The notes under the pieces are model-generated. The model was not told the DNA's origin, searched no databases, and worked only from the letters and a program-made list of their open reading frames with translations. Of a stretch of DNA of 13,118 bases, positions 1-7,700 are shown piece by piece; within the stretch, counting starts at the first letter, position 1; each line of letters opens with the position of its first letter. The stretch is taken from contig JAMPIM010000046.1 of NCBI GenBank assembly GCA_023662705.1, positions 1 to 13,118 of the forward strand, written 5' to 3'. A program made the translations under genes and the position numbers. The stretch is from Candidatus Gastranaerophilales bacterium. GTDB lineage: Bacteria > Cyanobacteriota > Vampirovibrionia > Gastranaerophilales > Gastranaerophilaceae.

Positions 1-57
1 GGTAAAACAAAAAATATGCCGACTTTATTATTGTTCATGGTATTATTTTACTATAAA

Positions 58-64
58 AGAGGAG
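58..64 (+). promoter_or_regulatory. Shine-Dalgarno site of the phosphohexomutase gene
   Basis: AGAGGAG, 5 nt before the ATG at 70. It decides the start against the upstream in-frame ATG at 16, which has no such site. A TATAAA at 52-57 is too close to serve as the -10 box if this ribosome site is transcribed, so the real promoter probably lies at or before the window edge. Confidence 0.8.
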
Positions 65-69
65 AAATT

Positions 70-1548
70 ATGTTAGACTTATCAGCATTCGGCAAAAACG
101 ATATAAGAGGGATTTACGGAGAAAATGTTACGGAAGAGGTTTTCTATTATACAGGACGCGGGTTTGTGAAGTATCTGGAAGAAAAAACTTCCAAAAAACC
201 TTCCGAAATCTGGATTACTGTTTGTCGTGATGCGAGATTGCATTCGCCTTCTCTTTCAAAATCACTTGTTGAAGGGATTCTTTCTACAGGGGCAAATGTT
301 GTTGATTTGGGACTTGCACCAACTCCAATCGGATATTATTCGGAAGTTGTAGGACTTCCTCCTTATGTAACCAAATATGCTCAGGTTACAGGAGCTATGA
401 TTATTACCGCAAGCCACAATCCAAGCCAGTATAACGGTATGAAAATGACTTTTGCAAAACAATCATTGAATGATGAACAGATTAAAGAGGTTAAGGCTCT
501 GACTGAAAAAGAATACGAAATGAAAATGCCTGCTTCTTTGAAAGGAATTTATACCGAATACGACTTGATTCCTGATTATATCAGCGAAATGAAAAAAACT
601 TTCGGACGTGTCGGCGAAGGATTAAAAGTTGTTGTAGACAGTGCTAACGCTACAGGCGGGGTGGTTGCTCCTAAATTATACAGAGCTTTGGGCTGCGAAG
701 TTGTTGAACTTTATTCTATGCCTGATGGAAGATTCCCGCACCATCATCCAAACCCTAGCGATGAAAAAACATTGAATGATATTAAAAAAGCAGTTATTGA
801 ACATAAAGCCGATTTGGGTATCGCTTTTGATGGTGACAGTGACAGAATCGGCGTTATTGATTCCGAAGGTAATTCCATGACAGGCGACAAACTTCTTCTG
901 ATATATGCTCAGGATATTATCAAAAAGTATAACGAAAAAGGTATCAAACCGTTTGTTGTATCAGAAGTTAAGTGTTCTCAAGTGCTTTACGATACAATTG
1001 ATGAAGTCGGCGGTGTTTCTGTTATGTGTAAAACAGGACACGGTTATATCAAGTCAAAAATGAGAGAAGTAGGAGCTGTTCTTGCAGGAGAAATGAGCGG
1101 TCATACATTCTTTAAAGACAGATATTACGGATTTGATGATGCGGTTTATGCAGGCTGTAGAATTATTGAAATTCTTGCAGAGCAAAAGAAACTAAACCCT
1201 GATTTCAAAATTTCTGATTTCTTGGAACCGTTTAATAAAATGTTCTGTTCTGCTGAAGTCAGACTATCTTGTCCAAATTCATTGAAAAAAGTTACTCTTG
1301 AAACATTTGAACAGGTTGTTAAAGAAAATCCCGATTTCTTCGGTTCAAAAATCAAAGATATTATCACGCTTGACGGTATGAGAATCGTATTTGAGCAGGG
1401 CGGTTTTGCGCTAATCAGACAAAGTAATACAGAGCCTGTATTTACTCTTCGTTTTGAGGCTGAAAACAAAGAAACTGCACAAAGATACGAAGATTTGATG
1501 GTTAATAAACTTCTTGAAATTATCAAAGAAAAAGCTGTTAATGCCTAA
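70..1548 (+). CDS. Phosphomannomutase/phosphoglucomutase (alpha-D-phosphohexomutase family)
   Basis: Cytosolic enzyme expected to interconvert hexose 6-phosphate and hexose 1-phosphate (mannose and/or glucose), supplying sugar nucleotides for envelope glycans. The 492-residue product has the full family signature. The phosphoserine loop TASHNPSQYNGMK has its serine at about residue 115. The metal-binding loop DGDSDR has Asp254, Asp256 and Asp258. The sugar-binding loop GEMSGH is at 340-345 and the phosphate-binding loop RQSNTEP at 450-456. Length is typical and all four domains are present. The ATG at 70 was chosen because AGAGGAG (58-64) sits 5 nt before it and the family N-terminus (LSAFGKNDIRGIYG) begins right after; an in-frame ATG at 16 would add 18 unrelated residues. 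The 3' end overlaps the convergent kinase gene by 4 bp. Sequence alone cannot decide between mannose and glucose preference, so no symbol is given. Confidence 0.95.
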   Translation: MLDLSAFGKNDIRGIYGENVTEEVFYYTGRGFVKYLEEKTSKKPSEIWITVCRDARLHSPSLSKSLVEGILSTGANVVDLGLAPTPIGYYSEVVGLPPYVTKYAQVTGAMIITASHNPSQYNGMKMTFAKQSLNDEQIKEVKALTEKEYEMKMPASLKGIYTEYDLIPDYISEMKKTFGRVGEGLKVVVDSANATGGVVAPKLYRALGCEVVELYSMPDGRFPHHHPNPSDEKTLNDIKKAVIEHKADLGIAFDGDSDRIGVIDSEGNSMTGDKLLLIYAQDIIKKYNEKGIKPFVVSEVKCSQVLYDTIDEVGGVSVMCKTGHGYIKSKMREVGAVLAGEMSGHTFFKDRYYGFDDAVYAGCRIIEILAEQKKLNPDFKISDFLEPFNKMFCSAEVRLSCPNSLKKVTLETFEQVVKENPDFFGSKIKDIITLDGMRIVFEQGGFALIRQSNTEPVFTLRFEAENKETAQRYEDLMVNKLLEIIKEKAVNA

Positions 1549-3053
1549 AAACAAACTTCAATAGGTTCAGATGAATGCTTTTGTTTCACAGGGATTTTGA
1601 ATCCGAATCGATTGCGTTCATCCTTGCTGCTTTGGACAAAGATTTTGCCTGAATGTGCTTCAATAATTTTCTTTGATGCATATAATCCGAGCCCGATTCC
1701 GAGTTCGTTGTGGGTTGATGCGTAAGAAACGTATTGCGCGAAAATGGCTCTCTGCATATCTTTTGGAATATAAGGACTTTCGTTTTCAAATTCAAAACAT
1801 GCTTTTGAACCTTCGGGGTAAATATTTAATTTCAATAAAGATTCTTTGTAAGCATATTTAATCCCGTTTGAGAGTAAGTTCATAATTACCCGCTTGATTT
1901 GAACACGGTCAGCAATAACAATATCTTTCTTTAGTCTTGAATCGATTGAAATTCCGACATTCTTGTCTTTTGCGACATAAATCATTTCGGATACACATTC
2001 CATAACCAAATCAGGAAGTGAAAACTCTTCAAAATTCAGTTTGACAGCGCCGTCATAGTTCCTGTATGTGGCTAAAAGAGAAGATAGCATGCCGTTCATA
2101 TACCTGCATGAGTCAAGAATCATTTCTATGATTTCTGTCTGCTCTTCCGTCAGTGTGCCGAAGTCGCCTTTTAATAAGAGTTCCAGCCCTCTCATTTGTG
2201 CAATGGTAGGATTCTTTAAATCGTGTCCGATGGAGGCAACAAATGTTTCCCTCTGGGTTTGAAGCTGTTTTTCCGCATCAATATTATTCGCCAGAGTTAT
2301 TATGCCTGTTACGTTCCCGTTAAAATCATTTATCGGAACTTTGTAGATTTTATAGCGGTGATAAGTGCCTTTGAAATCTGCAAACTCTTTTTCTTTAACA
2401 AGGATTTTGTTGTTGTTTAGTACAAAAACATTTTCTTCATATTCTTCCGCGTTAACCGTTGTACGGTCAATATGGATGTTTGTGAATGCGTCAAATCCTT
2501 CTTTGACAAAACTTTGAGATGGTTTTGTTCCTGCAATGTAATTCTGGTTCACATCCTGCATATAAATAAGCATGGGAATATTTTCCAGAAGTGATTTTAG
2601 TTGAAAATGTTTGAGTACAAATTTTTCTTTAATATTTTCTTCGTGTGTAATATCTTTTGCGATAGTTACAATTCCTAAAAACTCTTTGTTATCCAAAATC
2701 GGACTTGATGTTACGCTATAGATTTTTTCGGCATCATTGATTAAATATGTAATAGGATTAAGTTCTTGTTTAACTGCTCTGTCAACATCTTTCACAATTT
2801 TTGCGTTAGATTCGCTTAAAAATTCCGCAAACTCTTTTCCTAAAATAGTTTCATTATCCGATAATCTGAATAATTTACAAAAAGCAGGATTGGCAGTAAG
2901 GTAACGCAAATTCTTGTCTTTGTAGACAATCCCTTCGGGACATTCTTTGAAAATCAGATTAAGTATGTTTATGCAAAAATGTCCGATACCAATTCCGTTG
3001 GTTTTGTAGTTCCCAATGTTTTCCAATAGATTAGGTCTCCAATTAGTTAACAT
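1545..3053 (-). CDS. Cytosolic sensor histidine kinase with two PAS-like domains
   Basis: Two-component sensor kinase, 502 residues, with no transmembrane segment or signal peptide, so it should sense an intracellular cue. Domains in order: PAS at about 30-135 (core around PEGIVYKDKNLRYLTANPAF), a second, more divergent PAS-like domain at about 150-262, a HisKA dimerisation helix with the H-box FVASIGHDLKNP and phospho-accepting His277, and a HATPase_c domain. The HATPase_c domain has N-box MNLLSNGIKYA (Asn392/Asn396) and G-box GIGLGL (452-457). The kinase looks intact. No response regulator is adjacent, so it is an orphan here. The start is uncertain: the ATG at 3053 has no proper Shine-Dalgarno site and a TAGAAT box only 4 nt upstream. 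In-frame TTG codon 10 (3026) is preceded by GGAG at 9 nt spacing. The gene ends on TAG inside the stop of the convergent mutase. The ligand is unknown. Confidence 0.92.
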   Translation of the reverse strand: MLTNWRPNLLENIGNYKTNGIGIGHFCINILNLIFKECPEGIVYKDKNLRYLTANPAFCKLFRLSDNETILGKEFAEFLSESNAKIVKDVDRAVKQELNPITYLINDAEKIYSVTSSPILDNKEFLGIVTIAKDITHEENIKEKFVLKHFQLKSLLENIPMLIYMQDVNQNYIAGTKPSQSFVKEGFDAFTNIHIDRTTVNAEEYEENVFVLNNNKILVKEKEFADFKGTYHRYKIYKVPINDFNGNVTGIITLANNIDAEKQLQTQRETFVASIGHDLKNPTIAQMRGLELLLKGDFGTLTEEQTEIIEMILDSCRYMNGMLSSLLATYRNYDGAVKLNFEEFSLPDLVMECVSEMIYVAKDKNVGISIDSRLKKDIVIADRVQIKRVIMNLLSNGIKYAYKESLLKLNIYPEGSKACFEFENESPYIPKDMQRAIFAQYVSYASTHNELGIGLGLYASKKIIEAHSGKIFVQSSKDERNRFGFKIPVKQKHSSEPIEVCF

Positions 3054-3057
3054 ACCT

Positions 3058-3063
3058 ATTCTA
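3058..3063 (-). promoter_or_regulatory. Possible -10 box directly before the kinase ATG
   Basis: On the minus strand this reads TAGAAT, ending 4 nt before the ATG at 3053, with TG immediately in front of it. No convincing -35 is seen 16-18 nt upstream. If used, the transcript would begin at or very near the start codon. In AT-rich DNA such boxes also occur by chance. Confidence 0.3.
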
Positions 3064-3110
3064 CACTGGTAATATCCTCGCTTATATTAGCCACCTGTGC
3101 TATCTTTTAT

Positions 3111-3184
3111 AACAAGGGTCGGACGACAACCGCGTTACTACAAGCCGGGAGTGAGGTGACAGGTTATCCTACGAGCGGGTTCGC
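3111..3184. other. GC-rich patch with inverted repeats between kinase and bioC
   Basis: About 60% G+C over 3115-3184 (42 of 70 bases), sharply above its AT-rich surroundings, and running into the last codons of bioC. Visible pairings: ACCTGT (3093-3098) with ACAGGT (3159-3164), ATAAC (3109-3113) with GTTAT (3163-3167), and, on the minus-strand transcript, a stem GGTTG/CGACC (about 3117-3131). There is no trailing T-run, so it is not an ordinary intrinsic terminator. It may be a repeat element, a structured 3' UTR of bioC, or an attenuator ahead of the kinase gene. I do not recognise a named RNA family. Confidence 0.4.
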
Positions 3185-3888
3185 AGATATATTGGATTAT
3201 AAGTGAGTGTTGGTCGGTTTGGGCAGATGTTTCTGTAAGCGTTTTCAAATTTTGTTAAATCTTTTTTTGTCCAGCTTTTGTTTTCAATTGCATTAACTCC
3301 TGTTAGCTGCAAATGTTTCAAAACATCTTTTGGTGTTTCGAATGCCATTATGTGAATTTCAGGAATTACTTCACTTTGCGGGAACATTGTTTCCAGTTCT
3401 TTGGGTGAATAGTAATCAAGAACAGTTCCTGTTATCATGCCGATTTCTCTAAAATTTTCTCTCCCGAAAGTTGAAATAATCAGTTCTCCATCAATGGCAA
3501 GATGTTGTTTTAGGGTGTTTATGATTTCTTCAAAATTTTCGACCCACTGTAATGATGCATTAGAAATGATTAAATCATATTTTTGAGTATTTTGACTTAT
3601 AAATTCTTCTATATCGTTGTTGACAAAAGATATTTGAGGATTGATTCCGCTAATATATGATTTGCATTCATCTACGATATCAAGTGCGGTATAGCTTTTA
3701 AATGTAATATTTTGATTAAGCAGTTTCGTTAGAAATCCTGTTCCGCATCCTATTTCAAGAATGCTTTCGTAATAATTTTTACTCAGAAAATCAGCAAGCT
3801 TTTCTGCCATTTTCTTTTGGATTCGGGCATTTTCGTCATAAGTAGATAACGATTTTGCAAAACGAGCTTTGATTAAATCTTTGTTCAT
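3169..3888 (-). CDS. bioC: Malonyl-ACP O-methyltransferase BioC
   Basis: SAM-dependent methyltransferase that opens biotin synthesis by methylating the free carboxyl of malonyl-ACP, so that fatty-acid synthesis can extend it to pimeloyl-ACP methyl ester. The product is 239 residues. The N-terminus MNKDLIKARFAKSLSTYDEN is typical of BioC. SAM-binding motif I is ILEIGCGTGFLT (43-54), followed by the acidic position in ALDIVD and the family's NASLQWV motif. The start at 3888 is supported by the ATGA overlap with the bioG stop and by GGAG (3901-3898) 9 nt upstream. An in-frame extension to 3960 would only re-read bioG sequence. bioC follows bioG in one transcription unit and is translationally coupled to it. 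The last residues (LRTRS) are encoded in an unusually GC-rich patch, so the native C-terminus may have been altered. Confidence 0.9.
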   Translation of the reverse strand: MNKDLIKARFAKSLSTYDENARIQKKMAEKLADFLSKNYYESILEIGCGTGFLTKLLNQNITFKSYTALDIVDECKSYISGINPQISFVNNDIEEFISQNTQKYDLIISNASLQWVENFEEIINTLKQHLAIDGELIISTFGRENFREIGMITGTVLDYYSPKELETMFPQSEVIPEIHIMAFETPKDVLKHLQLTGVNAIENKSWTKKDLTKFENAYRNICPNRPTLTYNPIYLRTRS

Positions 3889-4478
3889 AAAAGCTCGCTC
3901 CATTTTTTGAAAAGCGAAAACGGACAATGTCCTGCTTTGAGGTTTGGCTCTATTCCCCAAAATGCACTTTGGCTCTTTGTCGGGATAATTTTATCATTAT
4001 CGCTTATGAATATTTTTGAATATTTGAAGTTTTCATTTGCTGAATATGTTTTTATAGCACTGAGTTCGCTTTTCTGATTTTCAAGCTCGCGTGTGCAAAT
4101 TATTTTTTCTTCACACATATTTTGAATAAACTTCTCGCGTCCTTTTTCGTTAAACCCGCGGATTGTTAAATCATAAATCTTAGGATGAATACCAAATTCC
4201 GCATCAATCGGTTTGAGTGTTCCATTTATTGCAGAAGCTGATTTTACTCCAAAATCAAACTTTGATGCAATCATAACACCCATTGACCACGCAGCCAGAT
4301 ATTTTTCTTCATAATCTTCGAGTATAAAATCATTTTCAAGATTATTGTAGTCATAAAACATAACAATATCAAAATCTTCCATATCAAGGTGTTTGACGAC
4401 ATTCTCGTCCATTCCCCAACCATTGAAGAATATAATAACTTTCTTGTTGTTCTGTTTATTTAACCATTTATATTTCAT
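3885..4478 (-). CDS. bioG: Pimeloyl-[ACP] methyl ester esterase BioG (DUF452 family)
   Basis: Alpha/beta-hydrolase that removes the methyl group from pimeloyl-ACP methyl ester, ending the chain-extension stage that BioC begins; it replaces BioH in many bacteria. The product is 197 residues, the usual size. Family landmarks are FFNGWGMDE (17-25), the nucleophile elbow AAWSMGV with Ser65, the INGTLKPID segment (84-92), the acid region SDNDKIIP (Asp160/Asp162) and AGHCPF with the catalytic His184. The start MKYKWLNK matches the usual family N-terminus. It overlaps bioC by ATGA, fixing the order bioG-bioC. No Shine-Dalgarno site precedes the ATG. A TATAAT ends 6 nt upstream, so the mRNA may be leaderless. 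No other biotin genes lie in the window. Confidence 0.9.
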   Translation of the reverse strand: MKYKWLNKQNNKKVIIFFNGWGMDENVVKHLDMEDFDIVMFYDYNNLENDFILEDYEEKYLAAWSMGVMIASKFDFGVKSASAINGTLKPIDAEFGIHPKIYDLTIRGFNEKGREKFIQNMCEEKIICTRELENQKSELSAIKTYSANENFKYSKIFISDNDKIIPTKSQSAFWGIEPNLKAGHCPFSLFKKWSELL

Positions 4479-4484
4479 ACAACT

Positions 4485-4490
4485 ATTATA
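4485..4490 (-). promoter_or_regulatory. -10 box placed for a leaderless bioG transcript
   Basis: A perfect TATAAT on the minus strand ends 6 nt before the bioG ATG, so transcription would be expected to begin at or next to the A of the start codon. No Shine-Dalgarno-like sequence lies within 15 nt of the ATG. The -35 is weak: GTTACA (4510-4505) matches 4 of 6 but with a 14-nt spacer. Confidence 0.5.
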
Positions 4491-4698
4491 CTACGAACCT
4501 AACCTGTAACAGAGTCAGGAGAGTTTGACCATTGTTAAAAAATGTAAAAATTTGTAAAAAAAGTGTTATTGACTTAAAAAAACATGGAATGAAGTAGATA
4601 TAGGATATATAATATATATGGGATACGGAAGTCAATGGTGTATAGTTCGTTTAATCTCAAAAATAGAATAGGTGGCTCAAACCCGCTCTGCGAGAGTA

Positions 4699-4725
4699 TT
4701 TCAACTCGGGGGGGGGGGGTATAAT
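4699..4725 (+). promoter_or_regulatory. Likely flagellin promoter with a poly-G spacer
   Basis: A perfect -10 hexamer TATAAT at 4720-4725 lies 40 nt before the flagellin ATG, giving a 5' UTR of about 34 nt. The best -35 is TTTCAA (4699-4704, 3 of 6), with a spacer of 15 nt, 12 of them consecutive G. Gain of one or two G would bring the spacer to the optimal 16-17 nt. No sigma28-type flagellar promoter (TAAA-N15-GCCGATAA) is seen in 4479-4765. An upstream TTGACT (4569-4574) has no good -10 at normal spacing. Confidence 0.55.
4708..4719 (+). repeat. Homopolymeric tract of twelve G
   Basis: Twelve consecutive G in an otherwise AT-rich 287-bp intergenic region, abutting the TATAAT box. Tracts of this length are prone to slipped-strand mispairing and are a classical signature of phase-variable expression (family knowledge: poly-G/C promoter spacers of Neisseria porA and opc and Bordetella fim). 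The exact count could be affected by sequencing or assembly error. Confidence 0.95.
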
Positions 4726-4750
4726 GTTGTTCTTCCACATTTAACTCCCA

Positions 4751-4758
4751 AAAGGAGG
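4751..4758 (+). promoter_or_regulatory. Strong Shine-Dalgarno site of the flagellin gene
   Basis: AAAGGAGG, 7 nt before the ATG at 4766. CTCC at 4745-4748 can pair with GGAG at 4754-4757 around a 5-nt loop, a weak hairpin that could partly mask the site. Confidence 0.85.
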
Positions 4759-4765
4759 CTGATTT

Positions 4766-7700
4766 ATGATTAGCCTCAACACCAACATAACCGATTTAAT
4801 TATTCTTAACAGCCTTAATTCATCTACTTATGGTATTGGTAGTACTATTGAGCGTCTGACAACAGGGTATAAACTTAATCACGCAAAGGACAACGCTGCT
4901 AATCTGAATATCGTTACTAATTTATCTACTAAGATTAGTTCTTTATTAAAACTTAAGGCAAATACGGAAGATGGAATTTCCCTGCTTTCGACTGCTCAGG
5001 GTGCATTGGAGAATGTTCAGGATTTACTTGGTCGTTTGCGTGCTTTGTCAACACAAGCGATGAACGGAACTTATGGAGAGCATTCACTTGAGGCTATGCA
5101 GGCGGAAGCGGATGAGATTATTGAACAGATTAAACAAATTCGTAATAATACAGAGTTTAATGGTTTAAAGCTGTTTGAAGGCTCTCTTAAAACAGAAGAG
5201 ACTGAAACCACAACTTTTAGTGCTGTAAATCGTCTTTCTTCGACAGCTAAAGTCAGCAGAGCTGCAGCTGCTCCAAGAGCGTCTGTTATTATGAATGAAA
5301 ATGAAGGTGCTGTTGATTTTGCGGCAGGCGAAACAAAAACACTTGTTATTAGCGGTGTGTCTTATGAAATAACGAATAGAAATACTACTGCATCTTCTTT
5401 GTCCTATGTTAGAAATTCTTCGACAGGACAAATTACATTTATTTCTTCTACTTTCACAATTAAAGGTCAGGCTGACGTTAAGCATAATATTCTTGTTCGA
5501 GGAACAAGCAATATTGTCTATGGCGGAGATTTAGATGATGTGTTAGGTGATGAAAGAAGTTCAAATCAATCTAATCGATATAATGGCGGCAAGGGTAATG
5601 ATACTATTAATTTGAACGGACACGCTTGTTCTGCTTATGGTGAAGACGGTAACGATACTTTTACAACAGCGGGAAATGGTTATCATACTATTCTTGGTGG
5701 AAGTGGTGATGATAATTTTGTTTTAAATTCAGGTTATTGTACAGTTCGTGGAGAAGACGGTAATGATACTTTTACAATAAAATCAGGTAGCAGCAATATT
5801 CTTGGCGGTGCGGGTGATGATACATTTAATTTTGTTTCTGGTTCCGGGAATATTGTTAACGGAAATGAAGGACATAATGTTGGTACAGGCAGTGCACTCA
5901 AAAACAATTATGCTGTTAATATGGATGGTGCAAATTATTTTCTTGAAGAATTTCAGGCAAACGAGACAAGAACAGTTAATATAAATGGAATTGATTATAC
6001 GGTTAAAGCTACAGCAACTGCTAATTTATTATATCAGGTTTCTGATTCAGGACAGATAATTTTTACTTCTAGTAGTGATGGTGTATTTACGATAAGAGGT
6101 CAGGCAGATAAAGCTCATAATGTACAAATTATGAAAAGGATGACTTTTTATGGCGGAGAACTTGCCGACACAATAGTAGTTGGAGGTTCTGCTCATAGTT
6201 CCACTGTCTATGGTTTAGGCGGAGATGATAATATAACCGTAAATGGTTCCAGCTGGGTACATGTTGATGGTGGTGACGGAAATGATACTATTAATTCCAA
6301 GGGGATTAAAGGTTCTGTAATCGGCGGAGCGGGAAATGATACTATTACAGTGACAGGAATGACCACTTCTGTTGATTGCGGTTCAGGTGATGATACCGTG
6401 ACTTTGAGCAGTAATGCTAAAGCTTGTAATATTTATGGTGGCGGAAGCGGTAATAATACGCTAATAGATAATGTTCATAATGACCAAACTCTTATTAACG
6501 GTTTTGGTTCATCAGATAACGCTTCTGTTCTAACTCTGACTGCATCCGAAACTAAAGCTATTAATTTAAACGGGGTTAATTATTCTATAAAAAACAATGT
6601 ATCAAGAAATAATTTTTTATTATATTCGGTGAACCCTGTTACAGGAGTTATTTCTTTGGGTGGAAATAAACTAACAATAACTGCTCAAAATGACGTTGCT
6701 CACAATGTTATATTAAGTGGAAATGAAATCGGTTTTGTTGGTGGTAATTTAGATGACACCATACGTATGTATACATCTAATTCCTCAATAAGCGGTGGAG
6801 CTGGTAACGATACAATTATTCAGGAGTTTGGTAATCAGAATACTATCCACGGTAATTCCGGCGATGATATTATTACACTTAATACAGCAGGAACTTATGT
6901 TTATGGAGATGACGGAAATGACACCATTACATTAAATGCAAGTAATTATATTTGGACAATAAATGGCGGAACTGGAGATGATACATATAATATAAATGAA
7001 TCTTGTAATGATTTACGGGATGACGGCGGTAATAATATTTATAATATCAATGTTAGTGGTGCGACGGTTTCTGGTGCTTCCGGTAACGATACATTCTACA
7101 TAAAAGGTGATAATAATATTATCTCAACAGGCGGCGGAGATGATTATGTTGTTTTGGACGGAAAAAATAATATTATTGACGGCGGAAGCGGTGATAACTA
7201 TTTTGTTGACAATGGTACAAATAATGGCTTTACAAATGTAAACAAAGACCCTAACAGCGGAATGTTGGTTTTTGATTACTCAGGTGAAGTGAAAAGTTTT
7301 GAGATGGATGGTATAACCTACACTGTTACAAACCAGAATGCAGATGGAACAGCGCCCGAGTCAAACGTTCTAAAATATTCATATAACACAAATACAGGAG
7401 TTATAACTCTTAATGGCTCGGATTTTATTGTTGTTTCTGATTCAGCGCAGAATAAAATTAACCTGCGTGGTGATAACAATACAATCAACGGCGGGAACGG
7501 TAAAGATGTCATCACTATTGAACAAGGTTCAAATAATATTATCAACGGACTTGGCGGAGATGATACGCTTATTATGAACAGCGAAAATAATTCGCTTAAC
7601 GGTGGTGACGGAAATGATACAATAACTCTTAATGCTTCTACAGATAAAGAAGTTACAGGCGGTAAAGGTAATGATACAATAAATGTAAACAGTTCCAATA

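Noticed and set aside
3..25. sigma28-like promoter (TAAA ... GCCGAC) upstream of the mutase
   Set aside because: The spacing between TAAA (3-6) and GCCGAC (18-23) is 11 nt instead of about 15, and the mutase is not a flagellar gene.
16..69. N-terminal extension of the phosphohexomutase from the ATG at 16
   Set aside because: The extra 18 residues are not part of the family and the strong Shine-Dalgarno site belongs to the ATG at 70.
3171..3186. tRNA T-arm-like GGGTTCGC in the GC-rich patch
   Set aside because: No pairing T-stem, anticodon arm or acceptor stem could be built around it on either strand.
3889..3960. N-terminal extension of BioC to 3960
   Set aside because: The added residues re-read the end of bioG in another frame. 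The BioC N-terminus MNKDLIK, the ATGA overlap and GGAG spacing all support 3888.
4569..4600. Promoter TTGACT (4569-4574) for flagellin
   Set aside because: The nearest acceptable -10 (TAGATA, 4595-4600) is 20 nt away and the perfect TATAAT at 4608-4613 is 33 nt away, so spacing is poor. The TATAAT at 4720 is better placed for the gene.
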